Assembly (NCBI GenBank): GCA_000711775.1
Contig: ARYC01000151.1
Location: 1-64,000 of the forward strand
Source of the DNA: Oxytricha trifallax
Taxonomy: Eukaryota > Ciliophora > Spirotrichea > Sporadotrichida > Oxytrichidae
DNA: 64,000 bases
Direction: 5' to 3'
The translations under genes and the position numbers were made by a program. Below, in pieces: positions 47,693 to 60,082 of the stretch. Below the pieces are notes generated by a model. That model searched no databases. It was not told the origin of the DNA and was given only the letters and a program-made list of their open reading frames with translations. The first letter of the stretch is position 1. Every line of letters begins with the position of its first letter.

Positions 47693-49410
47693 ATGGAAGA
47701 ACAAAAACAAAGATACAGCTAAAAGTGTCAACACAATTACTATGATGGCAAGAGGAGGAACTTCAGAGATGACAACATAGATAAGAAGACAGTATTCTGG
47801 TTGAAAATCAAGGAAGTTAGATATAAGCACAGAGACAGAAGTAAAGACCAGGAAGGTTCTCGGCCTCAGAGATAGCAAGCATCTGAAAATTCCGCTAAAC
47901 AAGCAAATGGGGTTTAAGAGTAGACTGAGGATTGGACAATCAAACCCTAGTAAGAAGATACATGAAACAAAGCCACAAAGAACCAGATTTGACATACACG
48001 AGGATGGAACTGTGTGCGTCCAAGCAGACCAGATGAAACTAAAGAGCCTAATAGACCTAACGGAGGTAACATGCTAAGGATTTGACAAAATCATTCATAC
48101 CAAAAAGGGATGGATCCCCCAGACCACAAGAATGATGACAATTGTTTGTTGCCCCAGCACTAGCACTAGGAACAAAATTGAGAAGGCTCTTATAAAGAGA
48201 TATCACTCTAGAGAATAAGCAAGAAGCAGAGGGAACAGAGAATGGGAGCTATGGTCAGAGAAACAGGAAAACCATTGGAGAGAAATAAACGAAAGGTGGG
48301 AGCACGAAAGTCTAATGCCAGGGAGACACATACAAGAAGACACTATGGAGGTGTGCCTTCGGCAAATCGAGGAAGCCCAATTTAGCGAAGAGAAAACTTC
48401 ACAGATGATCATCTAACCAGTTGTTATGAATGACAAAGGAGTAATAAAAGTAGAGAGAGTTATAGGCTCAACTAACTGGAAGATGGAAAACGGTAAATTC
48501 TGGAGAGAAGAGCAGGATGTTAGGACCATTATAATTCCAATAAGTTGCCAAAGCAGCATCAAGGGATGCAGAAATTGGATAGTTCTAAGGATCACAAGAG
48601 ACTCGGGAGCTATGGAAGTGTTTGACGCAAGAAGAAAAGTGGGAAGCTTGGCATTAATCTAAAAACACCAGAAGTAGATCAACATGATGATAACAGATAT
48701 TATGGGAAAAGACTTCAAGGCTGACAAGATTGTCATAAGAAATAATACTAACTAAATGTCAGATCCAGAAGATTGCGGTGCGATGGCAATTCTAATAACA
48801 AACCACCTAGCATTAGAGCTTGAGGGAGAACCTATCTTCGAGATTTACGCTAATGACTGGGGGTGAACATGCAGAGGTACTACTTATTGTACAGCATGGA
48901 AGTAGGTCTCATGAAACTAGAAATTGGAAAATCAGGGATCACAGTTTATGAGCAGACGATGGAATAAATTAGGGAGAGAAGAAACGAAGCCCTATGGAAT
49001 ATTGAAGAGAGCGGAACGCAGAACACAAACTTAGTTTCTTAAGTAGACGTATGGGATGAAATGGTAGAACGGAATTGGCAGACAGATGGAGCTACTCTAG
49101 GAGGAAAAAGAGGAAAAATTCAGTGAGATAACTGAGGAAGGAAATGTAATTGAAAACTACCTACTCATGCAGCGAGAATACGGAATGGAGCTGGAACCAA
49201 ACCCAACAGGAGGAGCAAAGAAAACCTAATTGGTCCTAATTCCACAAACGGACGAGCAGAAAATTTCAGAATCAGACTCTGGGTAGGGAGCGGGGGATCA
49301 GGAGAAAAGGGAATAAGAGGAGTCTAGAGTAAAAGGAATGGATGGACAGCAGAATTTGAATGAAGAAGAAGATACAGGAGTCCAAGGACAAAAGGAGTTA
49401 AAGTATCAAA
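47693..49410 (+). pseudogene. LINE second ORF with Ulp1/C48-like cysteine-protease fold
   Basis: ATG 47693 opens MEEQKQRYSQKCQHNYYDG; a frame change near 47800-47900 leads to a 290-codon open frame up to TGA 48866, then another change to about 49131. Within it are RTIIIPISCQ (strand), RNWIVLRI, MEVFDARR and QMSDPEDCGAMAIL. Relative to the Asn of RNW (48573), the Asp lies +17, a Gln +60 and the Cys +67. The His, Asp, Gln, Cys of yeast Ulp1 stand at 0, +17, +60, +66. The His is therefore replaced by Asn. The same Asn is present in the copy at 58080-59490. Role unknown: a SUMO/ubiquitin-like protease derivative, perhaps only binding. Confidence 0.7.
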
Positions 49411-49498
49411 TGTAAAGAATTACAATTCGCATTTTATTGCACTGTTCATTAATTGTACATTTTATTTTACCTTGAGTTATTATCGATCTATCTATCTC

Positions 49499-49514
49499 TA
49501 ATGACGAAATGCAA
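49499..49514 (+). repeat. Right 16-bp target duplication of the LINE
   Basis: Exact copy of 44227-44242. Confidence 0.93.
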
Positions 49515-50317
49515 ATCACGCTGTGAAGTAGTTTTAAAATGTAAAATAGATATGTCATATGAGTTAATTTATAAAACTTTAAACATTTTTATGTCTGATT
49601 TTACTTGCTATAAGCAATATTTTATCTGATTATATTAAGAAGTAAATTCATTCAACTATTTACACATGGTTAAGATGATATAGGTGATGTCAAAATGAAA
49701 AAGATAATAGATAAAATAATTATTTGAAATAATAAAATTAATTATTAAAAAAAGTTATAGAATTCATTGAAAAAACAATAAATAATGAAAGATTCTCTAA
49801 TTAGTATGATTTGGATTATTTTAGATTTACATTGAAGACAAAAAAGAGTAGAATTAAGAGTGATATTTTTACATTTTGGGATTGTCATAATTGAAGTAAA
49901 TCAGCTCATTTAATTTTGGGAATGCTATAAATAAAATATTTTGAGAATAATTGGTTCAAATCAGTAAGAACATGAGAATGATATATTAAATTCTATAAAT
50001 CATAGCAAAGAGAATTCAAATAAAATTGTTTGATTTTTGATTTAGGCAAGATACCTCCTTTAGTAAAAAATAATAAATATGATAAATAAGATTGTCATAG
50101 CATATTTGACAATATATCATCTCGAATTTATATATCAAATAAAACTATAAAACTCATTATAGTTGTATCAATAACAACTCATAAGATAATGAAATGTAAT
50201 TAAAAAAAATCTGGTAGATAGACTTTTAGTAAATATAACTGATAAATAAAACTTAAAATCTATAGATAATCCGATTAAATCAATGATTTTATGCACTACT
50301 TGAGAATAATAATTTTA
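49515..50317. other. AT-rich stretch, nothing recognised
   Basis: Low-complexity AT-rich DNA between the LINE and the coding islands. Confidence 0.6.
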
Positions 50318-51848
50318 ATGAGTAGAGAGGAAATGAGGGAAATGTCATTAATTGAGGTATGTTCCTTAATTGATGAGTTATATAACCGCAGTGATATCAT
50401 TATATCAGTTTATCTGAAGGGAATAGTTCTTTGAAGAAATACATTACCTGATTATTATAGTAATTCTATATATTGTGGTTAAAATTCAAATTAAATTATA
50501 ATAAAAACAATTGAACTCAATCAATAACGAGTTTACTTTGATTTAGTTTAGGCTTCATTGAAATTGTTTTACTCCTTTGATAGAGTGCGTAGAAATAACG
50601 AATATGTTTAAAGTTAAGATGATATTTGATGCTTTGGACTAGTTGCTCATAAACATTAAATCATTTAAGTGTAAACTATCCATATTAATTAATTATATTG
50701 TATTAAAATAAATTAATATATAATTATATAATCAACTTTGTAATAGTTATGATCAAAGCATAACTTCAAATCTTTCTGCAAAGCGAAAGAACTTGACACT
50801 TAATCGCAGCACGGGAGCCACTTCTGATGCTTTAATGGCTGACGAATCACATTTATTAGAGAAAATTCAACATTTAAACATTCAAGATCATATCACATAT
50901 TATAATTATTTTTAAATATATCTTCTATTTATTTAATAAACACAGATATCATATATCTAAAAACTAGCTTGAGTGAGTTGAAACAGCTTATCAAAGCAAT
51001 TCGTATATGCAGACAACAAGTTGAACATGGACATTGATGCAACTGGTGAACACTTTACAAATAAAGATAAGAATGGTAAAGTGGAAATGCCTGAAGATGA
51101 GGAGATTACAGAGACTATGAAGCTGTAATTTCTGAGGAATTAACTTCCATATGTGTATTGCTGCAATTAATAGTTGAACTACAAAAGAGTCTGTTATATC
51201 AAAATATATAATTTAATATGAAATAAACAAAATAACTAAAAATATATTTTTATAGCGTCAGCTCTCTTTTATAAAGAAGAATACTATAATGAATAATTTC
51301 CAGCTTCCAAATAGATATTATAAGCAGGCTTACTGATCCAAGAATTCAAATTATGACTAAACAGAGAGTAAGAGATGTTTAGTTAATTGAATTTCTGATA
51401 ACTTATGATGAGTTAAAAGACAATCTAGGGAGATCAAGAAACAAATTCAATTTCAGTTGAGATATAAAATCTATTTAAAAATAATGTGATTTAATTATTA
51501 TAAAATTATATAATTGTGTAAATATATTCTTTTAAAAGCCAATATTTAATCAGTATCCTAATATATATACAAATTGTTTGGTTAATTAATATGTAAACAA
51601 TTATAATTCTTAAATTAAACTAAATTTTGTACGATTAGATAATCCAATAATGATTTGAGAATAATCATATGAAGCTTTATATAATTAATAAAATATCTAA
51701 AAATAAGTATATAAAAACAAAGGTGATAATTGATGAGGATGATGAAAATGGTAATGAAGGTTATGAGGATTAAAATGAGAATGGCGTCAAAGATAATGAT
51801 GATATAATGGAAAATGAGACTTAGAATTTTGCTTATAATAAAGTAAAC
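50318..51848 (+). CDS. Series of short coding islands, possible MDS/IES-split host gene
   Basis: Plus-strand islands are separated by very AT-rich DNA. About 50318-50430: MSREEMREMSLIE and VCSLIDELYNRSDIIISVYL. About 50755-50880: GC-richer, unclear frame. About 50970-51190: QFVYADNKLNMDIDATGEHF and KVEMPEDEEITETMKLQFL. About 51290-51470: IDIISRLTDPRIQIM, QRVRDVQLIEFLITYDELKD and LGRSRNKFNFS. About 51715-51848: IIDEDDENGNEGYED and DDIMENETQNFAYNK, then a GTAAAC donor. The acidic last island looks like a C-terminal tail. Each island is too short to be the whole gene. The pattern fits macronuclear-destined segments with internal eliminated sequences. Function unknown. Confidence 0.45.
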
Positions 51849-53689
51849 CTTGTATTTATTAAAATATTAATTTTATTTTATTGATTTTAATGGCATTTTA
51901 GATAATTGATTTTTAAAAGGGCTCTATTTTCCAATTTAAAATAATTATTAATAAATTAGATATAGGGGGGGGGGACTTTATTTTACGTTAAGAGATAGTT
52001 TAATTCTTTATTAAATCTTTAATTTTAAAATAAATTCACTATATTACTATTAAAATTTACTATATTTCAGGTTAAAATGTTTCATTCATTTATAAGTGGC
52101 ATGCCTCCAGAAATATGAGATTGTATTATTGAAATAAAAATAAAAATAAATAGCACTTCATTTACCATTATTAATTCATGATACTTTATGGTTTACAATT
52201 AAAATATACAAGTGTTTGGATTGAAAGTGATAAGTAAATTTAAACTTTAACTATTTTTTACCGTTTTATGAATCAACAAAAGTGTTATCTCGTTAGCTAA
52301 TTAAAAATTTATTTTTAAATTTTAACAATTTATTAAAGTTTAGGAAAAAGCACTGATTTTAAATAACTAGATCATCCCAATGCAGGAAAAGAATTTCGAA
52401 TAAAAAGCCTGAATTTTGTAAATAGATAAAAATGAAAGACTTTAACACAATCCCTTTGTTTAAAGTAACACCTTTCTCTCTGAAAGAATCAATGTCCCTC
52501 AAAAGATAAAACAATCTTCTCCACATATAATTTTTCTTGATTACAGCCAATTAAACTAAATATCCAAGAAATTTTTTATAATGAATTTTGCACTCATTAT
52601 CTTTGAAATATTATGTTTAGTATAAACTCATAGAAGAGAAATGAAAATAATAAGTAAAATTTCTCTTAATACCAAACCGTTTACTAAAAGAGTGATTATT
52701 CTCACTGATGTATTTTTCTCCAAATATTATCCTAATTAATGAAACCCAGGAATATACATTCATACTTTAAACAATTCCCTTGTGTCTTCTATTATCATTG
52801 GAAAGAAAAGATTTCAAATGTTATCATCTCCCATCTATAAAAATACAAACAGCCTTACTTTTATATTGACTTGATTAATCCACAAAATGAATACACTAGT
52901 TTTAATGCTTAAGAATCTAACCTCTTATATTAAAAAGGAAATTTTTGTCATTCTTGACTTAAATACCTATTAAATAAGCGAATATTCAAGCTAAGGCTCA
53001 ATTAGTACGGAAGATTTTTCAAGGAAATTTTGATGAAATTATGAAAAACGATCACATTGATGAAACCACATATAGTAATACGTTTAACTTACAAATTTAA
53101 TCTCTCTAGACATGTTTAATATTTAAAATCTACTTGATAAATCAAATTCATAAAGCTAATGATTAATCAATAATTGACTAACTAATCCAGAGTAGAGTGA
53201 TCTCAAGAAAAACAATCAGAATTTTCACATTGCAGACTTAACTATAAAAATTAGTATTTTCTCAATCATAGATTGTAAAAACAAATAACAAAGGTGTTAC
53301 TCGTATGAAATTTCTCAAGAGATTATCTTAGTATATATTATCCAATAAAAAAGAAATTTAAAATATGTCTAAAACAACAACTAACAATAAAAATAAGAGA
53401 TATACAATAATGCAGAAATCTATGATATTAATAAATTAATATAAATAGTTTAATTCTTTCGTATGAGCTGGATTTTCTTTCTTATCTTTTATTCCTATAC
53501 TAAAAAAGAAACAAGATATTGTAAATTTCAAAATATTGATTATCAGATATAAAATACCTCTGCAAAAGAAGATAAAAATGACATGGTAAATATTAACATT
53601 AAAATTTTTTAATTTAATAATAATTTTTAATTGTTAGTAAATCACTTAGAAAGTTTAGTTAATAATAATCAAAACGAGAATATATATAC
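51849..53689. other. AT-rich gene-poor stretch
   Basis: No gene supported. It contains an 11-base G run at 51965-51975, unusual in this AT-rich context. A 63-codon minus frame at 52359-52550 looks like chance. Confidence 0.6.
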
Positions 53690-54490
53690 TCGTGAAATCT
53701 AATGTAACTCATTTCTCACTCTGCCTCTTCTCACAATTCTTTGTCGTTCTTAATTTCTTCCATTTAATTTTCTTGTGCATTATTGAGTAATCATTTCATC
53801 ATTTATTTTCTTAGATAAATCTTTCTCATTTTTTATAGAAAAATTTTGTCTCTTGCCTTGGGCATTTTCTAGCTCCTTACAGATTAATTATCTAAGTTAC
53901 TTAATTTCATTACTTAGGAAGGTTTATGTCCCGTTCTCTGATAGATATCATTAGAACTTTGTTTGATTCTATTTAGTTTCGCTGAATCCACCCTTTTGTT
54001 TGACATTTTACTGCTCTAGTTCAAATTTTGTTATGATCTCATGAACTAAGTTATCCCATTTAGTTCAATCTGAGAGTGCTGGTTCATCACTTCTGTACCA
54101 ATATTGCCGGATATATTGTCCAAGTTCTTCGCTTCTTTTTATTGAGTTTTTGTCTATTACTTTACTTATTATGGTAAAACCAGATTTACCTATTTCAATT
54201 TGAAGTATCATTCCTCCAGGCTTGTCATTAAGGAATATCTCTGCAGATTGAGCTAATCCTTGGCAAATATCTATAATTCCGGTTGTCTTTGTGGCACTGG
54301 TGCGAGATAGTTCGTGATTAATATAGAAATTACACTACAATCATTTGTTCTGCTCATATTAATCTTCTGGTCTTCATTATTGTGTTTGTTGTTAATTTTC
54401 CTCCCATTTCTTCTTTTAAGTAGGGTGTTTGCTTGTCATTATTGATCATTTTTTATGGCCAATCTTCTAATATGTCCCCTTGAGACAAAT
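53690..54490 (-). mobile_element. 5'-truncated LINE fragment, 3' end of Ulp1-like ORF
   Basis: The minus strand carries a diverged copy of the end of the LINE second ORF: SRTNDCSVISILITNYLA (matches SDPEDCGAMAILITNHLA), LQIFAKDQLNLQRYSLM (matches PIFEIYANDWG-NMQRYYLL) and LQIEIGKSGFTIISK (matches LEIGKSGITVYEQ). The catalytic Cys is present in NDC. A stop and at least one frame change occur. Only the last third of the ORF is present, as expected of 5'-truncated LINE copies. No target duplication was found. Confidence 0.72.
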
Positions 54491-56284
54491 AATACTACTT
54501 ATATTAAGAGAGTTTGGTTAACCCTAACAATTTTCAATTTAGGCAGTAAAATCAATATTATTTAATTTTATTTAAATAACTACAATGAAGAACTTCTAAT
54601 AAAAAAATTGGCAGTAAAAGAATAATAATAAAAATGGATAAATTACCGAAATTTACATAAAGATCAAGAAAAAAGTGAAACATATTTGAAAGCGGTAAGT
54701 GAGAAAAGTGATATAGCATAAAAAAATAAGGCATTTAATACTTAAAATTTATTAATCGGAATTTTCAATTGCCTTATCTTGCTTGTAATTATTATTATTA
54801 TTGATGGTAAAATTACTAAATCAATTTAGAATTACAAATTATTTTTCAAGAATAAAGATTTTTAAAACAAAAGTAAAATGAATAAATTTCCATATATCAG
54901 TTATTTTATATAACCTAACAAGTTTTCAACTGGAGAATTAAATCTTACTATAATGAAAAGCATAATATCTTAAAATATATATATATATGTTTTAATATGA
55001 GAATAGAATAGTAAATGTTCAATAAAGTAAATGAGAAGTGCATCAAATAAAATAATTAAATTTATAAATAAAATCGAAGAAAATCACAGCAATAAATATA
55101 CAGTGAAAAATCCTGATAAATTTCATTTAACTGTTTAGAGTAATTATAAATTAAAGTGCATTTACACTCTATGAAAATATGCCAATTTATAATGATAATA
55201 ACTGAATAATACCTAGCAATTAATAGTCCATATAGGCAAATGGAAAAAATTATCATTTTAAATGCTTCCAAAATTTATTTTCCAAATATAAATATATATA
55301 ATTATGGTTATGATACCAGAATTTTAGAAATATAGTATTTTAGTCATATTAAGTATAAAAAATTTGAGCAACGATGAAGATAAGCTGAATATCATATTCA
55401 TTCCAAATAAGTTGCAATGTTTTATATTTGAAAAAATTGTTTTCAAATATAATTCTGAGAATCATTGAATGAAATTTAAAAATGTATCTTTTTATAAAAA
55501 ACAATTATTAATTTTCCTTTATATCATTTTTGTTTGATTTCTTTAACTTTAATTACAATAACCTAATGATAAAATCTCTGTAAATCTATTCTATCAGAAA
55601 TATTCTATGAATTTAAAAACTAATGATTTATTTTTTGTATTTAATATTAGGTTACAAATGATAGGAAGCTTATTCAAAATATCTCTATTTAATTTTGCAT
55701 CAAGAGAGTCTGAATTTGTCTTTATGTTAAATTTTGTTAAAAGAGGTTTAGTTATTTACAGTATCCTGTTGGAAAATAACGTTTATAGTTTTAAAGTATG
55801 AAATATGTCCATATTAAATCCTTGCTATAATACATTCCAGTTCTGTTAGTGACTTTGCTCTTGTCATTAATTTATAATTAATTATTAATAATTAAGCAGT
55901 ATTAAATTAGAACTTAAGATTTATAAAAAGAGAAGCTAACGAATTCACTTAATGCAGTCTTATAATTAAAATATCATTTTCAAAGATTTAAAAAAAAATC
56001 AGTAAAATGCATTAATATGCGCTTTTATAAAAAAACCAACCTATAAAAAAAAGAATTTGACACAAAACATCATAAAACATAAAAAACGTAATGAAATTAT
56101 ACTATTCTGCTACAGAACAAATAAATCATTCTCCTTATCAATGCTTTTTAAATAAATCAAGGATTTATACAGAGAAAAAATTAATAATTCTGATGAAAAA
56201 ACCTAATAAATTTGAATATGCATTAATATTTTAAAATTATTGATTGTTCTTTACTTCAATATCTAATTGTATTATTAAATTAGA
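54491..56284. other. AT-rich gene-poor stretch
   Basis: Low-complexity AT-rich DNA; short frames at 55062-55271 (-) and 55607-55801 (+) look like chance. Confidence 0.6.
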
Positions 56285-56885
56285 AAGTTAATTGCTAGGT
56301 GGTACAAACCACTTGGGACTTTCTGATATAGCTTTCAACTACATTAAGGCCTATCGAGGGCAGGTAGGGGATTGCTGAGCGCAACGCTTGAGGGACCTGT
56401 CGGCGGGATTCAATCTGTCAGCATTCACTCTTCGAGTGAGCTGGTTCCTAAGATTTCCCTGCATTAGATGAGTTACCTGGCTTGAGCTCAATTTCCTAGG
56501 TAATAGGGAGCAGGATGAAGGTACGCTCTGCCTTCGAAAGTGAGAAGACGAAAACCATTGAAGCCAACGATAAGGATTTTTCTCCCACACCGGGTTAGGG
56601 TGCTGAAGCTACCACAGCGAAAGGATAGGGATTATGTTTCCCAGCAGCGGTGGGACCGATAAGCGTTTTTCTCCATCTTCTTTTATCTAGTTGGATCTCA
56701 CGAGCTCTGTAACCAGGTACAAACTTTGATGACATCTTGATTTCGGGAGAAGACTAGGTAATAGCGAGAATGGTTTTTTTCGGAGTTTTCTACTTCATGA
56801 CTGCCACGTCACGAAATTCACCACTTCAACTCACTCAGATACGTCTACGTCACGACTAAGATTGATGGTTTTATTTTCGTATTAA
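56285..56885. other. GC-rich island of unknown nature
   Basis: About 600 bp near 50 percent GC in a region of about 20 percent. The minus strand has an ATG at about 56735 opening MSSKFVPGYRAREIQ, RRWRKTLIGPTAAGKHNPYPF over about 95 codons, and a 79-codon frame at 56351-56590. Neither matches a family I know. Near-repeats are visible: GGGATTATGTTTCCC and a second GG-TTTTTCTCCCAC-like unit, and CACGTCACGA/TACGTCACGA at 56797-56860. It could be a macronuclear-destined segment, a structured RNA gene, or an element remnant. Confidence 0.5.
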
Positions 56886-57768
56886 ACAGTGATTATTAAA
56901 TTAATTTGATCTTAATCATTAAACACACAATATCTAATTGTGCCAAATCATATAGACAAGTAAATTTTCATTGTAATGTCAGATTGTATAAAATATTTTT
57001 GATTATATTAAAATTCAAAATTTAGTACTAATTCTTATCTCAGAATTTATGCTTATTTTCACTGACATACAAGCACTTATTTATATTCTCGACAGCTTGA
57101 GTCTATTATTAATATATAGATATCTTCTAATTTAATTATTTATAGTATCTCAAAACATAATACTTTTACTTTAAAATCAATCATATATTGAGCTTAGTAA
57201 GAAATTTATGAAGTATAATTACAATACACCCTACAAATATAGCTATTAATTGATCCTTTTGTCATAATTAATAGTATGTGGATATCAATTAAGAACATTT
57301 ATATTGACAAGAATACTTGAGGAGTAAGGCATATCTAGATGAATGATAACATTAAATTAATTTTAGATTATTGCAAAAAACAAAATTTAGTCGCTCTTTA
57401 TTGAAATATAACCTGCTAACTACTTTTGTTCACTTACCAAAATCCAAATACATTCAAACTTCCAGAGGCTCAGAAAGTTAAATCTTATAAGCATTATTGA
57501 ATTGCATGCTTTAATCTATGTGCTTATCATGTTTCTCCAAAGAAAGGGATTAAGATTCTTTAGCATTTACATCATTAGCCAGTCCTATTAATTTAAGCAT
57601 GATTTCTACACACTGATACAGTAGTTTCAGTAAAGTTATTGGATTAATCCATGGAGAGGATTCATCTTAAAATAATTAAAATTATATCAGTCTTAATATG
57701 ATAAGTTTCACAAATATTAGTTTATGATATAAAATTACAATGTTTTAAGAGATACCAAGGCAAATTAC
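56886..57768. other. AT-rich stretch, nothing recognised
   Basis: No feature supported. Confidence 0.5.
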
Positions 57769-58029
57769 ATAAAACCCCGTTAGTAAAATTCGAATGAAGA
57801 TTGGGGATTAAGAATTATATAAAAAAAATTAAATTATTATTGGCGTAAATAATTAAAGTTATTGCTAATTATTTAAACCAATGACTCGAATAATTGTCTA
57901 TATAAAGTATACCAAGTAGAGTGGGTAAATTTGTTCTTAGACTGATTATATTTAAATTACACCAATAATATTTAAATTTTAATTTTATAATTCTTAATCC
58001 CAATCTTCATTATTTATTGAGGGTTTTAT
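57769..58029. mobile_element. Small MITE-like inverted-repeat element
   Basis: A 261-bp element with tips ATAAAACCC and GGGTTTTAT. Imperfect inverted arms of about 80 bp (57769-57850, 57945-58029) share GAAGATTGGG and GATTAAGAATTATA. No coding capacity. The C3-4A4 tip is vaguely TBE-like, but the inner sequence is not. Confidence 0.75.
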
Positions 58030-58079
58030 AAGAAATATAAAATCTCACACCTCTACTAAATAATAACAAAGGCAATATA

Positions 58080-59490
58080 TATATATAGTAGACACTTCCT
58101 CCATCGTTGCTTAAGCTTCTTATTTTATGAGCGAAGATTTGATTTTTAATTGCCTTAGATGTGTTTGTTTTTCTCGTCTCCTCCTTCCCTTTTTCAAACT
58201 TTCCACTTTCTCTACTTATGTGAATAGATACCGTTCTACATCCGCTAGATTCACGTCCAAATTATTATATTCTCCTTCATAGACGATGTAAGTTTGTTCA
58301 GAACCATCTTGGCTCCTTTTTGTAACACCAGTTCATCCTAAATGTTTGCCTGTAAATTCTAGTTGATCATATAAGTTCCCTTAATATCCCAATCTATCTG
58401 CCATAAGTTCTCATTTGTTAGTCTGTGATCTATTCTAGGTTTTTTTTTCTCGAAGGCTATGCCAGATTTTCCATTCTTAATCTTCATAAGTCTCACTATA
58501 AGTTTAAACATAAGGTAGTATTTTTACATATTAACCCAGTGCATTGCAAATTTCTGAAAAACTTGTTCACCTGGTAGGTTCGATGCAAGGTACTTTGCCA
58601 TTAGGGTTGCTAAATCCAACAGCCTTTTTGGTCATTTACTAGAATGATTTCCGGTTTTCTCTTGATACTCCCAGCTTTGTACTATTTGCCACATGAAGTC
58701 GTTGGCTTTTTTTTTAATGTTTCAGCTCAAATAGTGCTAGGCTCCCTCCTTATCTCCTTTAATCTTATACTCTATCCACCTTGCCTTTTTATATTCTAGA
58801 TATCACCCAGTTTGTGCAGCTCTTGATAACATTACTTTGAAAATATGCGGGTATTATAATGCTTTTGATTTTGATCTGATTTCTCCAGTATATACAATTT
58901 TCTATCTTTTAGTTAGTGGACCCCACGCTCTTTTCCAACTGCAAAATACCTTTGTCATTCAGGACTATGAGTCATAATAATGTAAGAAACCCTCTATTCA
59001 CAGAGTTGGGCTTCTTTATCTTAAACTCACCTCTATAATAATTTCTTTGATATTTTTTCTGGAATCTAGTTCTCATGGCACTATCCCTCGTTTAAAAATC
59101 TCCGGTACTCTTGTTATCTCTTTGTCCAGAGTTTCTTCTCTATGATCCCTTTTCTTTTAACTTCTTCCCTCTAGTTAAGTCTCATTTTACAGACTTTAAC
59201 ATCTTGTTTCTTGTGTTTGAGCAGCATTTTATTGTTGAAATCCTCGCAATCTAAGGTTTCAACCCCTTCATGCATGAATTATCTTGCTAAAGTCCTGAAA
59301 AGTGACTTCTATATACAGATACCTTTTGAAATCCATTTGGTTTCCTTATAAGAATGCTGATCCATCCCTATGAGTATTAAATCAGATCCGCTGTACCTGG
59401 GATTAATTGATCTTCTTGCTTGGGCTTGCTATTAAAATCTTCAGTCTCCACATAAAACCCATTTATTTGTTTAGCGGAATTTAATAATAA
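58080..59490 (-). mobile_element. 5'-truncated LINE fragment with Ulp1-like ORF
   Basis: The minus strand matches the second ORF of the LINE at 44243-49498 from NSAKQ-NG onwards. Matching blocks are ETEDFNSKPKQED (TEDWTIKPQQED), VLNDKGILQLEKSVGSTN (VMNDKGVIKVERVIGSTN), KSIIIPAYFQS (RTIIIPISCQS), CTNWVISRI (CRNWIVLRI), and NMQKYYLMFKL with KNGKSGIAFEK (NMQRYYLLYSM, EIGKSGITVYE). The Asn in place of the catalytic His is shared. The Cys motif is damaged. Frames change several times. It starts inside the ORF, as a 5'-truncated copy would. Confidence 0.8.
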
Positions 59491-60082
59491 GCTATTATTA
59501 CTAATACTTAACATATAATTATACTCTAGTATAACTTAAGTAACTAATAAAAAGTAATAAAATCAAAAGATCAAGAATAATTGATATAAATATATTATTA
59601 ACTATCAATATCAAATGTTATATATCAACAATATTAAAAATATTAATTTGTCTTCTTGAAAAATTTAAAATAATAAAAAAAATGTTTTTATTAGATAATA
59701 AAAATGATGTGCAATATTTAGATGAAAATTATGAATATTATAAAGAATTTAAATAATATACAATAATAAATATTAATGCTAAAAATTGCTATCAATAATA
59801 AGAAAAATTAATTAAAAAATAAAATGAAATAACCGGATTTCAATTAATACGAAGGGTTTTGACGTCCAGGGCTTACACAAATCATCAAGAGCTTACAGAT
59901 GACATCATGAGCTCACAATTATGATATCTTGATAAATCTTTACTATAAATTTTAATTAATGACATTCTCTTTTTTCATTTTTACTACTTAAATTTTACTT
60001 TATTTTTATGAACACAATTATTATATTGCTTTAGAAATATAATGACGTTCAAAGAATTGATGGATTGAAATTTTATACGAAT

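Larger units (their letters stand above)
44243..49498 (+). mobile_element. Near full-length LINE with endonuclease-RT ORF and Ulp1-like second ORF
   Basis: A 5256-bp element bounded by exact 16-bp direct repeats (44227-44242, 49499-49514), as target-primed retrotransposition gives. The 3' end is a short TATC-type microsatellite (CGATCTATCTATCTC) instead of poly(A). Two ORFs are visible, both on the plus strand: endonuclease-reverse transcriptase (44300-47541) and a second ORF with a C48 cysteine-protease-like domain (47693-49410). Both have a few TGA or frame changes. GC is well above the surroundings. The duplication places the second ORF inside the element. Confidence 0.9.

Noticed and set aside
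48203-48595. Minus-strand open frames opposite the LINE second ORF (48203-48412, 48413-48595)
   Set aside because: They are shadows of the plus-strand LINE ORF, which shows domain motifs and copies elsewhere.
51965-51975. Run of eleven G
   Set aside because: Could be a short homopolymer or a sequencing artefact; no G4T4 context, so not a telomere.
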